Assembly: GCA_964017145.1 (NCBI GenBank)
Contig: OZ024851.1
Coordinates: 3,348,001 to 3,412,000 of the forward strand
DNA from: Agrocybe praecox
Taxonomy: Eukaryota; Basidiomycota; Agaricomycetes; Agaricales; Agrocybaceae
Direction: 5' to 3'
Length of the DNA stretch: 64,000 bases
Shown: piece after piece, positions 22,330 through 36,100 of the stretch
Layout: the number at the start of each line of letters is the position of its first letter
Numbering within the stretch: the first letter of the stretch is position 1
Translations under genes and position numbers: made by a program
The notes under the pieces: model-generated
What the model was told of the DNA's origin: nothing
What the model saw: only the letters and a program-made list of their open reading frames with translations
The model's database searches: none

Positions 22330-24039
22330 ATGAGCCTGTCCACCTCCGTGACAGATTCAAATGAGTTTTATCGTAACGTGGTGACTCTACGTTACGCGCA
22401 TTGTAAGTCTTCATGTGTACGAAACGATGCATACTCACACCAGCAATTTACCAGTATCGGCGGCTTGTATTATAGTATTCGATCACCGTGAGCTCCCTGA
22501 GCCTGTGTTCGCGTCACAAAATTTGACTTATCATGGAAAAGTGATCACCCTAGACGAAGAGGTAGGTATTTCACGCCATGTCTTTCGCTCGAAGGCTAAC
22601 ACCTAAGCTTGACTAGATTAGCTCAATATGGGTACGTCATGATGTTGAATTCTGTCAATAACGAGTCCAAAGCTTACCAAGGACGTTTAGCGAGGCTCAA
22701 AGTCGCTGGGCAAGCTCCTATTCTTAGCCGTGAGAATGGAACATATTAGGTCAACCCCATTACTGCGATCATTCATCTCTCATCACTATTGATTTTAGAA
22801 TCGGTACTACGTACTAGCCGTAACAATGTGAGCTCTCTAGGATAGTCTCTGATGTTCCCTTCGTTTTTCTTACCTTGCGCCCCAGATTTGATTTATATGG
22901 TTGGTACCACAACTTTGAATCAGAAGCCGACCATTCTCAATATTTTCTATCACTCATCCAGCCACCATGTCCCCGTTCATAACTAATTCTGTGAGTCTAC
23001 TTCCAAAGTATATGTTACTGCAGAATCTCATCGACAGGACAGCTGTAAGCATATGTGATTTATCGTTGAATCCTACGTGATATTGCGCAGCATTGATGGT
23101 GTAGATCAGATGTGGGCCAATCGTTAGAAATAACGAGAACATCATCACTCATTTGCTTACAGGTCATCATTTCTACGTGTGGCAAGGATGGACAGGAATA
23201 GCGGTGTCAGTGATGTCTCAAGGTACACCGCGTATTCCTCCGTGACCGGCGTTTATTGTGCTTATAGGTCTACTAGGTATCATACAACTTCGCGTTTACG
23301 CATTATATTCCCATAGTCGTGCGATTCTTGCTCTTCTACTGCTTACATTTACGGCGGCATTTTCGATTCCCGTATGGGTTTTAGTCAGCGGACTCTCTAA
23401 GCTCTCGGGTAAATAAATCAATACTTCATGGTACTAGTACTCAACTATGCCCTAGCCAAAGCAGCTAAAACGCCATACGGAACATTCTGTGTACCGAATC
23501 TCATACATCCGTTCTACCAACTATGGATACCTAGTCTCTCATTTGAGACGTTTCTGACAATCCTTGTGGTCGTTCGAGGAATATATATTCGGCGCTCAGT
23601 TTCCTCGTTTTCAATACACGGAACACCCCGCCATATGCTCGACATACTGTTGAAAGACTCTGCCCTGTATTTCCTATCGTGCGAGAAGCTTTCTAACCTC
23701 CTATATTTACGTACCACTGACCTATGTATATATAGAATTGTGGCAGCTTATCTGGCATGCATCCTAGTCTGGATATATGAACCGGTATGTTATGCAGAAA
23801 TTGAACTCGTTGAATGCTACATACACTGACCACCCTCTCTGTAGGCCGACTATCTACAAGTTCCGGTCGGTTTCTCGATTGCGCTGCCGGCCGTTATGTC
23901 CAATCGCTTGCTTCTTAACATTAGGAGCATGAAAAGCGCGTACCAGCCTCCAGAGTACATTGCAGCAGGCTCAACAAACCCTACGTCACCATTCTTTAAT
24001 TTCCGTGTTACACATCGGTCAGATGGAGCTGATATTTAA
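22330..24039 (+). CDS. DUF6533-type multi-pass membrane protein
   Basis: Exon 1 (22330-22402) encodes MSLSTSVTDSNEFYRNVVTL and then RYAH. The next exons read LSAACIIVFDHLITLDEE and ISSIW, a clear DUF6533 motif (F-D-H-x-I-T-L-D-E-E...I-W). Further on, a segment QLWIPSLSFETFLTILVVVR is followed by MLDILLKDSALYFLS. Then come IVAAYLACILVWIYEP and the last exon VPVGFSIALPAVMSNRLLLN followed by a hydrophilic tail, with TAA at 24037-24039. The last two introns (starting GTGCGAG and GTATGTT) are well formed. The middle exons (about 22800-23400) were not fully resolved. It is the most diverged member of the local family. Confidence 0.7.
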
Positions 24040-24450
24040 GGGTGAAGGAAAATCACTGTACGTTTACTTATAGTAACTTTACTGATGCGCCACACATCTT
24101 TGGTAGCAAGTGTGAGCTGCGAATGTGATATTTGTTGCCGAATGCCGTCCCGAACACATATCTGAACGGGAACCAAGCTTGGTAATATCCATAGATATGT
24201 GCTCAAGTCATTTGATCGAATGGTGGATAACCTTCATTATCTTGAGCCGCAGTCTATCAGTGGACAACCTCGTAATAATTAGAACATGAAACCTTAGCGC
24301 GACTCATTGCATTCTTGCTAGGGGCTGACACCATGTTTCTTCGCCAGGGCAGAAGTCAAGATTGAAGTAGCATAATAACTGTTTACGTATATGGTATTAC
24401 GGCACCCCTATGTCTGAAGAAATTTTATTAAACACCCTACTACAGGATTG

Positions 24451-25699
24451 CTATAGACTTTTATAATAATGCTCAGTATAGGTGGGTGGTGGGAGACTCC
24501 GATGCAACTCGGTGGTCTGATGGTTGGATATGTCGAATGTTCGACCATGATTCTGATGGGCGGAGGGGAGTTGTTCTAACTGTATCTCCCTCTTCTCGGC
24601 AGCCACACGAGGCCTAATTATCTGCCTAGCAATTTGAAAGGGAGATTCGCTTAATCGGAAGGGCGCGGCTATGATTCCACGGGAAATATCGAATTTCCTC
24701 CGAATTTTGATACGACGCACTACATACCAGCCTCCACATAGAATGAGCAGCAATGATCCAAGTGCGATTGCAGCTATCAATCCTCCGCTGAGCTTGGTGC
24801 CAGAATCGGAACGTGTATCGGCCGCCACGCTCGTGGAGAGAGGGGTCTGTGTTGAAGAAGTTAGAGTGATTTGTCCGTAAGGTACTCGATGGGAATTTTG
24901 ATAGTGCGACTTACAGCGTCATTTGATGTGGAGATTATCGCTACTGGAGATGAACCTGTCATAATCATTGTGGCTGGTACTACTTGAACATTTGTTGTTG
25001 GGGTCGGACCACCATGAACCAATGTAACTCCATCTTGGGTCATGACAGGCATCAATCCCGAAGCGCCCACTCCAAGTAGTTTACCTTGACCTTGCTATAT
25101 ATATTAAAAAATGAGAATATGCAAACAGTATTTGCCATCCTTACTTACACCAACATTTTTAGCATTAGTTCCAACAGCTTCCGCGTTCGATTGAAACTGT
25201 TGAAATGTATCTGGCGAGTTTGGATCTAAATTTATAACGCCTACCATCCCAGCCCCACAGTGCGGAGCCGGAGACGGTTGGGAGCAGTAAAACCAAATAG
25301 CTGACTGTGAGGTTAGCTAATAATTGACTGATTTTTTTTATCAACGAAACAGAAATTCACACTTACGTTGCGTATCGTCGGTAATTATCAGGTCAAACTT
25401 TGGGGTGTTGTTGGTTCTCGCTGTGATGTATACAAACCCAGAGTCGAATCCTCCCACAAGTGGAGAACAGGGCTTATCAAACGAGGATTGCGTAACACTG
25501 TGATTTCCCGGACTATTCCAAATATGTGTTGGTTAGGTCTTACAAGATTAATCCCTGCAATGTTAAGAGAAATGACTTACATCCCACTGAATAGGAAGCT
25601 GACAAGACCATCTTTGGGAACTTGAACATTTGAAGGAATGAACTGGAAACTTGTAGGTTGAGATGGACCCGACTGGCCCACGCGGATTTTCAAAGTCAT
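24451..25699 (-). CDS. membrane-anchored cupredoxin-like protein
   Basis: Five exons on the minus strand (25581-25699, 25367-25512, 25151-25300, 24915-25090, 24451-24846) give 328 residues. A cupredoxin fold is indicated by GIPGNHSVTQSSFDKPC (His44) and IWFYCSQ...APHCGAGMVGVIN (Cys94, His102, Met107), the full type 1 copper ligand set. After a Thr/Ser/Pro-rich spacer there is one transmembrane helix (about 219-240, GGLIAAIALGSLLLILCGGW), a basic stop-transfer R-R-I-K-I-R-R-K and a cytoplasmic tail. Basidiomycetes have many such serine-rich extracellular cupredoxins. Directly upstream a hydrophobic frame from ATG 25753 (SPLVITVLSAHI) looks like the missing signal peptide but is out of frame with a stop. 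Either the 5' end has an unresolved exon or a small frameshift removed the signal. One donor (GTGTAAGT at exon 3) is unusual. Confidence 0.78.
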
Positions 25700-25753
25700 A
25701 TATGAGCGCTAAGAACCGTTATAACCAAGGGGCTGATAGAACAGATTTCGAAG

Positions 25754-27207
25754 TATAGGGAGTACGGAAACATATTTGGAGTCTACTCTATATGTATTTA
25801 CTCCTCAAAACATCAAGAACAGCCCTAACTGTGCTTTGATCGGGACATTTGCAACGCAGTACAGTATTGAAACTGTTCTGCGCAGGTGATATATCAATAA
25901 TAAAGTTAACTATAAATAACCTCTCATTCGCTCAACCGTTGCCGGCGTCTAAGTAATAGCTTTAAAGTTGTCAAGGATATAACTTTTTTGAGGTATTTTT
26001 TACACGATCACGATCACTGGTCTGCACTCTGCGTAGAAAGTTGTTGACTTATCATTGGTTTCACGCTAGCGAAACCGGATCAAACTGAAGCAACTTCTGA
26101 TCGACATGTATATGCCATGTACTTTTTTGGAACTCATGTGCGTCTTCCTTCTGGCACACGTTCCCGTCCCTACGCCATTTTCTTAGCTACAATTCGTGCT
26201 GAAGAGTGCGCCTCGACATGGTTGCGTCCTTCGTTTTCAGGCACCGGTTAACATGGGCAGAGCATAAGAGGGCACTCGTTCTTACAGCAATATATGGGCA
26301 GGTAGTAAGGGACGATACATTCATCGAATAATTGTTTTAGCTTCTGTAAGGTACCCACCTTGCGCACACTTGGAGATCGAACAAATGCGCTGTTCCAACG
26401 CGCAGCCAAGTGCGCATTCCCACGCGCTTGATGCGTCTTACCTAATCAGCGGACTTGGTTATTTTATTTTATTTCAATTTTATTTTCTCCATTGTCGTAC
26501 CATACATCACTTCCTTTTATTTTTTTTCAAAGTTTCCGAACAAAGGACTATGTGTCTATGTTTTTTCTATGCTTTGCAGCATCTCGGACCGAAACCATTC
26601 CCCCTTTTAGTCTAATTTCCTTTCCGCATGCGAGCCTGCACATGGGTTGTCCGTTGCTTGTTTAATTTCTTCAAAAAATTTCTTACTTCCAGTTTTACCT
26701 TCCCTATTCGCTTTTATTGGATATTTTATTTTCTCAGTATCTCTAAAAGTAAGATTGAAATTATGACAGCTTTATTCCTCACACTCATCGGAAACGTTGT
26801 CCTTGAATACTATGTCGCGACCTTGATATTCTGCTATTAAGGCGTAGACCGTCTAGTCTTATTTCTTGACAGTGCAAACGGAGATTTTGTTCCGTCTTTT
26901 ATTTACACCCTTATTGATTTTGGAGCTGTTTGGACTTCTCTTTGCTGACATGCACACGGTATTTATTGTTCAAATCATTCCTATGTTGTTATTCTCCTGA
27001 TAGGACTTACTATTACATTAGGTACGGAGATGCTTCCACGCATGCAGTCATTCATTTCTACGCTGTATAGTTCCAACTATTTTTCTCTTGACTGAGTTTG
27101 GTCAGTATCTCGATTGCTTATTCTTGACTATATGGAGCCGTGACAGCGGATCTAAATCTATGTTCAGTGCTTATCATCCTGAGGATAGTTGCGAGCTACT
27201 GATTCAA
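25754..27207. other. intergenic, no gene recognised
   Basis: About 1.45 kb, T-rich from 26450 on, with short hydrophobic frames (for example around 26640-26840) that may be eroded parts of the membrane protein gene whose 3' end is visible at 27208. No clean gene could be assembled. Confidence 0.35.
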
Positions 27208-27545
27208 TAAAATGTCACCATCTATATCAAAGAATATCGACATCATGATTGAGTCCTCGGCCGCCTACACTGCCTCGCTAATACCTCAGGCAGTCTGTTT
27301 CTTTTTGGATAATGAAAATATCTTGTAAATACAACAATTATTGTGCTGGAAGACTATTTCTGGTCATTGACGTATATTATGAGTGTGAGTGAACCTCAGA
27401 TTCATTGGTGTACTTATTCGCGTTAGCTATGTTATGTTCCTTAATTGATAGGGAGTAGCCCCAACAATTATGGTAGCTCGATTGGCTCTGAAGAGCGAGA
27501 GTCACTGTCCAGCAGATGTTATCTCAGTGGTGCTAGTGATTTGTG
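27208..27545 (+). pseudogene. 3' remnant of a fungal multi-pass membrane protein gene
   Basis: The segment reads KNIDIMIESSAAYTASLIP then QAVCFFLDNEN. This resembles the E-S-x-A-L-Y-T helix near the end of a common basidiomycete seven-helix-type family of unknown function. After a short region and a canonical GTGAGT intron it continues GVAPTIMVARLALKSE, which matches that family's final motif. In between (around 27325-27350) the frame is interrupted by TAA and the reading frame changes, and the upstream helices are not found. I read it as a decayed gene, but a poorly resolved multi-exon gene is possible. Confidence 0.4.
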
Positions 27546-27794
27546 ATAAAATGTAAATATGTTGAAAGTGGCGTAAAATGCAGGCAAACAAAAAGTGATG
27601 ATTCCCATTTCACCACGCCGTCAATGTTTGTCGATATTCTTAGAGATCGGCCCACCATACCGGTACTCAATAGTTGCTTTTGTTTCACTGGCAGCACTCA
27701 AGAGATCTCCGGAAATGCCGAGAAGATTTCAACACCCAGCGGATTGTTTTCAAAGAGATCTACAAAATATAATAAATGTGACTTACATGTGTAA

Positions 27795-29110
27795 AACATA
27801 TACATATGGCGTTCGCATGGAACGTGTAATGACTCTAATGAACGAACCGCCCCAAGTGGCGTAAAACATAAGGGGCCTGAGAAACAAGGACCACTTACGT
27901 ACATAGTAAATAGTATCCCACCGGATTTCTGGAAACATTAACGTTCTGTCATATGCACAATGGTACCTAAGTCTCCTTAATTTGCATTCAATAATTGATA
28001 GGAATATGTATGAGAAAGTATGTTTTAAGATACGGAAAGTACGACAATGGAGAAGCAGGGCCGTAGTATACCTACTAGTCAAATCCATAGCTAGTTGGCT
28101 TGTTGTAGGTCGGAAAATTCCGTTCCAGAGTACTCACTACGAATTACTGAGCTCCACTATGGCCGCGCGGTGACAATTGAGTTATGTCCACCGTGTATGA
28201 GTATGAAGAAAAGAACATACGCTTCAGCGCGTGAGGCGAGCCGTATACCCACGACCGACGTCGGCTCCTCGAACGTCCACAAAACTGCCCCGGCCTATCC
28301 ATATGCGTCTACGCGCTCGCTCCTGGACCTGCGGACCTCCGGGTCCTGCCGGCGCTTGAATACATAGGTCGAGGAATTAATTGATACATAGTCGACGTCA
28401 TCATATGTTCGCCCATCGATTATCACACGAGTTTACCTAACACTGGATATACTTATAGAGATCACGGAGGTGATACCCAAGCGGTACACACCAACTACCA
28501 TATGGAAATGATGTTCTTTGACATCTGCATATGGAAAGTCTCCATAGCTCCCTTCGCTAGCTTGCACGTACACGTAAAACATTGCGCTTCGGCTGTATTA
28601 CTCGGACAAACCAATGCGAAACATACATATGTGCATTCGCAGACTAAGACTAACAGGGAAGATCCGGAGACAATAAATGATTTTCCTTGATGGGCGTACG
28701 CTACACGGTCTAAAGGGTTTTGCGGAACTACTTACCCTGGTATGGCATGAGGTTACCCATCTCCCGTCACCCGAACAAAAACAAACATACCGAAATGAAA
28801 GAAAACATACGCGTGTCACACATCCTTACCTTCTTATGTAATTACCTGTCTGAGTGCCTTAACGCACTGGGGCAAAACTTCCTAATTTTACATTTAATAT
28901 CCCTAGCCGACGGCATTTTCCACGAACATCCATGTCATGTCATGTCATGATCAATGTCAAAAAGAAAAGAACAGAACATGCGGTGCCCTCTATTTTTGGA
29001 GTCAATTGAATGGCATATGTACATACGAAACAAATGCTTCCGTCCTTGTGGACTTCACTCCCCGAAGGATATATAGATTCGCGGAGTTCCAAGGGTTTCC
29101 ATATAGAGTG
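27795..29110. repeat. inverted repeat B, left copy
   Basis: This segment aligns in inverse orientation to 45680-46965. Matching blocks include the one reading TATCCCACCGGATTTCTGGA here, the block around the phrase CCTATCCATATGCGT, the block CCGGCGCTTGA...GTCGAGGAATTAATTGATAC, and GACTTTCCATATGCA in the opposite sense. The two copies have diverged by many substitutions and small indels. It lies downstream of the finger-protein gene at 31933-35870. No intact open frame spans it. Confidence 0.75.
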
Positions 29111-30124
29111 AGTTAATTAAGTGTGTATTTTTGTATGCCATGAGTGTACTGACCTGACTCCTCGACATCACTATCATTAATTATCAGGTTATGAAACGAA
29201 ATTGGTCACAGTTCCCCTTACTTCCGTAGGTACCGCCGTGCTCGAGTCCGTCTATGCATCTATCTATCAAAAATCGTCCTCGCCTTTGGAACGACTCGGG
29301 ATGACTATTTCGTATCAAGTACATTAAATCCCCATCGATCGCCTATGATTCAGCTCACGACAAGGGTACTTACTTAGTGGGTTTACCGAGTCTGAATATC
29401 TTGGGATGTTAACATTGATATCACGTAAATAAATGACCATGTCGGTGGAGGTCGGTCGAACCTGACATACTAAGTAAGTAAGTATGTTGTAGATAGGCGA
29501 TAACAATCTCAGAAGACATACCAAACGAGGCAAGTTGTTGTCCATAGACTGGACCGCACTACGTACATACTCGTTCCCGACTCGGTTATGATTTCGTGGC
29601 ATGAAATATTATCTTACTCTCACTCTAGTGCGCTTTTGCATAGTTATCCTTTATGTTTATCTTTATCAAAGTATATGTAAATAACACAAAGACCGAACTT
29701 GAACATTTGAACCACGGTGCGATCTCACTGTCAATGTCCCTTTCTCATGATGTCGTACATAATTAAATCTTCTCACATAGCTCTTCGTTGTTCCCAATAC
29801 GTATACGTCTGATATGTCATGAGATTAGGAATTCATGTAAGCACGGAGAGTAGATCAGATGGACATGTGTCTGATTATTTTATTTTATTTTTATTTCTTT
29901 GGTCAGACTCTCAGACCCGAGACGCACAAATTATATCCTCAAACGCTCCTGACTGAAATACTCCTGAGATATTTTCTCGGATCCTGCACGTCGAACCCTG
30001 CCCGACATACTGCGAATTGATGCACACGACATGTGCGCACGACAAACCAAAATGAATGGATGGATAACGTCACTGCGCAGAGCTAAGATTCAGATATCAA
30101 AGATGGACAGAAACCTTGTTTGCT
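29111..30124. other. intergenic, no gene recognised
   Basis: About 1 kb between inverted repeat B and arm A. It has short unrelated frames and a small AAGTAAGTAAGTA repeat near 29470. Confidence 0.4.
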
Positions 30125-33100
30125 TTCTTAGAAGAGGAAGAGGAAGGGCTTGAGAGATAACTCGAGTTTATCGATTGAGACATGGTAATAATGTATGCAT
30201 TATGAACGAGAACGAATCGATGTACATACAGATTGGTGGAGCGGAAACTTGAACTTGAAGGCAAAGTCCAAGATTGATGAATAAAAATACAGTACGACAG
30301 ACAAAGCGACGAAGAGGACGGCTACGGCTACGGCTACTATCATAATGATTGATGCGGGGGAAGACGGACTAGTAGTATGACTACGACTACGACTACGACT
30401 ATTACAAGAAGGAGCAAAACAAAGTCCGGAGGTGGTGGTGACAGAAGGAAACGTAGTCTCGATGAATTGAGATGACGATGAAGATGACGATGAGGAATAT
30501 GAAATTTTGCGTACAGGTGCATGCAGGTGTGCCATAATGTAATTTGTATGTCGCTGCTTGTTGTCATCATCATCATGACAAAAGGTGATGACGATGGGAA
30601 TGGCGATGAGGGTGACATAGGACTCTGCGTGCGTGATGGGCGGAGTAAAAAAAAGGAGTTCGTGTCGAACGAGCCTCAAGAAGGGAACGTATCGACGGAG
30701 GGAGATGTTGTTGTCATGATGAACATGATGAATAGGATAAACAGGATAAATGCAACTGATGGATATGGATGGATGGGGGATGGGGGATGATGATGATCGT
30801 GCAGGTGCAGCGGCGTAAGCGAACAAGAACGGAACAGGAACAAAAAAAGCAACGAGAATAAAGAGAAGAAATACGAGTGGTGGTGGTGGTGGTGGTTCCA
30901 AGATGTGATACGGGCAGGCAAGCATGAAAGAAAGAAGGAAAGCAAGAAAGAAGAGACGAGGAAGACGGAAACAAAACGATAAAATCTATCTATATACATA
31001 AATGAAATAAAGTTCATGTTCGTGCAAGTGTGATAATGTCCAAGATATGAGTATGATGAAACGGGGGACTATGCATTCACGGATTGTGCAATATATAGAT
31101 AGATAAGGGAAAAAGCAAAGCAGGAAAACAAGAGAAAGAAGCGCGATAGCGAAGACAGCGAAGTGTGATGTGAGTCGAAAACATATTGAATGGTGCAAGC
31201 AAGCAAGCGAGGGATGTGATGTGAAAAAAAGTGGCGGTGGCGGAGGGGTGGAAATGACAAACCAACCAATTCAACCGACAAAATAAGGATGGAAGAGAGG
31301 AACGGAGATGATTTTAAACATAGGAAAGGTGGGAAAGGAGACGGCGTAAGTCCACGGCCTTGGAAGGAGGGTAGTACCAAGTAAGTAGGTCGCTTGAACC
31401 TTCCTTGGTGATATAATGTTAATGATATCCCCGCTGTGAACCACAGTACGAGCCTTGAATAAGCTGGGTAATCGGTAGCTTCAAGTCACGAAATAGAGTA
31501 CATGGGCGAGGAGCGAGATTTTGAGAGCAGGCACACAAGGAGTGGCGTCCGTTCGTTAGTCCGAGTCAACGTGAGGTTGGATGGATGTTGTAGGCGATAG
31601 CAATGGCGATGAGGAGAGCACCTGGTACATATTTGAGCTGAGAACACCGACCGAAGTGGCATCGTTTGAATTGTCATATATAAATTTTGGAAGAGGTCGA
31701 TGGATGAAGCGATGAAGGCTTGAAGTTGTTGGTTTGTCGTTGAGATACGTTCCGTTAGGGAGGCGGTAAAAAAAATCACGGAGTGTGGCAGGTAGCACTC
31801 GATAAATCCAAGCCTGGAAAGTCGCATCGAGTGGCCAAGAAAAAAAAACCGCCGTGTCCAAGGATCGAACGCGGCTCTCGAGTCTCGCTTGCTCATCACC
31901 ACGAACGACGACGACACAACCCCCAAAAAATTTCACTGATCGACAACCCTAACGATATCGCCCTCAAACACGACTCTTCCTCTCCTCTCCCTTCCTCTGC
32001 CTTTCTCCCGCTCGCCCAAATCCTGCAAAGCCCCAACGGCACGCACAACCTCGGTCGTATCGAAATCCTCATGCTTGTCCTGCGGTATAGCGGCGTTGAG
32101 GTACGCCACGAGCACCGAGATGGGCAGGTCATCCTCCGAGGGGACGTAGGACGTCGAGAAGAGGTGGGCGATTGAGCTGTGGATGAAGTGTTTTCTGGCG
32201 GAAAAAAAAGGCGAGTGAGTTTTCTGAGTTGAATGAAAGAGGACGGAGCTTACCTCCCAGAAGGGGAGTCTAGATCTGCATAACCGCCGCCGCCGCCACC
32301 TCCAGACCCAAACCAACCACCAGCACCACCCGCGCGTCGTTTGCCTCCTCCTCCTGCAGCAGCTCCAGTACCCCTCGCGCCACCAGCACCAGCAGCACTC
32401 GGCACAATCATTGCAGAAGCCGAACCAAAAGGTGGCATTTGTTCCTCATCAACATACTCGTCCGGCTCGCCCTCAGCATCGAGGTCGTCTTGCTCTTGCT
32501 CATGCTCATGGTCTGCCTCCTCTCGCTGGTCATGTTGTCCATGTTCGGCCCACTGTTGTGAGTTCTGTCCTTGTCCTTGTGTATGTCCGTGACCATGACC
32601 AATGCGCCCCCTCTGAAGACTCGGCGACGTCGCTCCCTGTCCTGCACCTGCGCGTCGATAAGTCGAGCCTATAGCAGCGTTCATCCCCCCTCCTCCACCA
32701 GCACTTCCACCATACCTGCCGCCCGGCGCACCAGCAGGTCCAGCAGACGCGTACGGGTAGTGTACCCCGCGCGACTTCTGTCCTTGGCCTGGAGCTTGGC
32801 CTGGAGCTGAACCTAGACCTGGAGCTAGAGCCGGTCCGGGCGGGGGCATGGAGTAGTGTCCGTGTTGCATCGGATGGTAGTGTTGTGCGTGCTGCTGCTG
32901 CATTTGAAATTGGGCATGTGCATGAGCATTAGGATGAGAGTAGGTGTGCGCATGATGGGCATGCGATCTGGAGGAGCTCGAGGCTGTTGATGGGCGGGAG
33001 GAAGCTCCGCCTCCTCCGCCTCCTGGTTGTCCTTCGGAAATTGTTCCTCGTCTTTGCTGGTGTCCTTGTCCTTGGTGTTGACTCGTGTGTTTCCTCCTTG

Positions 33101-36100
33101 ACAAATGCTGCTGTTGCTGCATCGCCGTCGACGAAGATGAAGACAAAGACGCGACCTTCTTCCTCCCATTCGCATTCGCATTGCCTTTCTTGGTGTATGG
33201 CTCTCCTCCTCCTGGATGCTCCGCGTCGCTTGCTTCTCCGTCTCCTTCTGCATCTCTGTCTTCTTCTCCTGCGTCTGCATCTGCTGCTTCAGCCTCGGCG
33301 TCTCTGTCTCTATCTTCTTCTGCGTCCTCGTCCTCCGAGCCTGATCCCGAACCAGACCCAGACCCATCCCGGCGTCTATGCTCCATGCGCTCCATATCCA
33401 CACCTCCCATGTCCATATCCATGTCCATATCCGCCCCATCCATATCCATGTCCATGTCCATATCAGCATCATCCGACAAGAGCTCGTCGTCTTCACCCTC
33501 CGCATCCCCATCTTCGTCCATAGTCCTTCTTGCTCTTGCACGTTGCTGGTGCTGGTGGGGATACCCATAATGCGGGTAGGTCCTGCGGGATTTAGGGTCG
33601 TTGGTGGTGGTGGGGGAGAGGCTTGGGTTTGGGTTGTTGGAACTAGGGCCGTTGGTAGTGGATGAGGAGGCTTTTTGCAGGCGGCGTTGGCTGGAACAGA
33701 GGACGCGTAAGGAGGTAAGTAATTGAATTGATTAAAGTGAGGTAGGATGAAAAAAATGAAAAGAGCAATTTTGAATGAATAAAGAGAGAGAAAGAAAAAA
33801 GAACCAACGAGAGAAGAAGAGAAGAGAAGAAAGAGAAGAGAAGAAAACGAAGAGAAAAGAACAGAACAGAAGAAGAAAAAAGAAAAGAAAAAGAAACTCA
33901 CTGCCTCGCTAAACACTTGCCCCTATGCTGTACCCACGGATACGCACAAAACGAGCTATCCTGGCGAAGTTGGACCCACTTTTTGCATAAACTGCAGAAC
34001 ACGCGGTTGGGCTCGACGTGTACGATCAGCCTGTCCGCGCGCAGGGTTGCAGCACGCTGTTCGGCGTTGCGGCGGCGGGATTCGTGAGAGGGGGCGTAGG
34101 TTGAGGGTGTTACTGTTTGGGAGGAGAACGGGTGCGGTTGCGGGTGTGTTGGGGAGTGCGGAGGACCTTGAGCATGGGCGTGCGGGGGAGAACCTTGTGC
34201 TGGGCCATGTCCGTGCCCATGGTGGGCGAACCGGGTGGAGGACGACGACGATGACCCTCCTCCTCCTGCATGCGGTGGAGGTGGAGGAGGCGGCGAGAGG
34301 ACGATCGGACTGTTATTCGCGTTGGCGTTGGCGTTGGATGTTGATGAGAACCTGCCCCCTCCTCCGCTTCCGCCGCTGTGGCCCTGAGTCGGGACGTGCA
34401 ATGATGGTTTTGCTGTCACGGTGCTTGTGGTTGGGCTCGTACCTGGGGCTGGGGCAGATGTGGATGAAGTGGATGGGGACTGCAAAGGCGGGTGAGGGTG
34501 AGGCGCTCCGACGACGTGATGGGTCCTGTGGGATGGGTGATTTGGATGAGAAGGTACGTTCAAGTAAGACGAAGAAGAGACTTACGCAACAACCCCTCCT
34601 CCTCCTCCTCCTCCGGAACTCCTCTGACAAGCCTCACGATGGCTCAACCACTTCTGCACGGCCTGCAAGTGATCATCTGGGGGCACGCCGATCCACTTGT
34701 CGCATAGGTTGCATAGGATCCGCTCGGGGTCGAATTTCCGCACGTCGGGGTCTTTGGAGAGGATCGAGTTGCGTTCTTCGAGTGCGTAGACGTTTTTGTT
34801 GTTTCTATAGTTTCAATTTGTCAGAGGTAGGTAGGAATGGAAGGAACTTTGAAGAAGAACAAAGAGAAAGAGAAAGAGAACGCAGAACTTGAACGCACAT
34901 CTTCTTGGCCAAACAGCTCTTCCGGTGCGCATCCCATGGGATCGAGCAATACGTCGAGTTGGGGCGGAGCCTTATCCATTTATCGCACGACGCACACAGA
35001 ACGCGATACGCCTCGAATTGAGCGACGTATGGGTCTGCGCGGAGGTATTCGATGCGTTCTTCCTCTGTCCGTTTGGCACGTCGGCGTTTGGAGGGCGGGT
35101 GGTTTATTGGATCCGAGGGCGAAGCATTGCTGGGGTGAGAGGAGGATGGGTGGTGTAGAGAGGAGGAAGAGGGGTGCGGGACTTGGGCGCGGGATTGGGA
35201 GGGGGAAGTGGTGGTGGTGTTGGTAGTACTTGCGTTTGGGCTAATGTCAGAGTTAAAAATGGAATAATAAAAAATAAAAAGAAGTATTTCGTGCGTACCA
35301 ATTAAGCTTGTGAGTCTCCCAATGGTTTACCGTAAACCCGCCTGTCTGCTCGTCACGGAAGGAAACGCCAGCACCGCAGCTTTCGCAGAGGACCCGACCT
35401 GTTTCGTATTCGGTGTCCGCGCGGTTTTGAGTGGAGGTTGAGGTTGAGGTTGAGGAGGATGGGTTCGGGCTCCGCCCTTGGCCCTGGTTGGACGCGATGG
35501 TCGGTTTTATGTCCTCTTCTGAAGAAGAGGAAGGTGGTGTCTTTGAATCCGGGTGTTCATGTTCGTCGGGACGTTCTTTGCGTTTCAGGGTGTTTCTGGA
35601 AGGAAGGATATCGATTTTTAAAATAGACAGTCGAATATAAAGGAAGGGACATACATTTTATTCGTCGTCGTCGCTGTTGCTCCAGTGGCCACGGTCGAAG
35701 GAGGCGACATCGTTCTTGGTGTGTTGGATTTGGATTTTGAGGATCTGCGCAGAGGTAGCGTTAGTGCTAGTGTCGTTGCTGGACTGTGTGCATGTGGAGA
35801 GGTGGGCAGAGGAAGAGGTGGGATGATGGACATACTCTTTGTCGGCGAGTGTGCTCGCTGTCGCGGGCATGGCTCAGCCCTCTAGGTGGTGGCGGAGAAA
35901 GAGTTGGATCCGAATTCAGGAAGAACCCTGGAGGAGGAGGGAGGAAACGAAAAGCGGAAAGAGGATGGAAAACATTCAAAGTGGAGGTATTTAGGCAAGG
36001 AACATACAGAACAAACTTGTTTAATAAGAACTTCGCATCGTGTTCGGATCCCGGTCAAAAGTGAAACAAAAAAATGGAAGCAAGTGAATTAAACAAAGTT

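Noticed and set aside
30200..31017. Open frames of 241 and 113 codons on the minus strand downstream of the left finger gene
   Set aside because: The region is pyrimidine-rich and made of CATC/TTC repeats. In the homologous right arm (57900-58660) indels break the same frame, so it is 3' flank, not coding.
32341..33665. Long plus-strand and alternative minus-strand frames (up to 363 codons) overlapping exon 7 of the left finger gene
   Set aside because: They are shadows of a low-complexity GC-rich exon. Only one frame joins to the conserved flanking exons in both gene copies.
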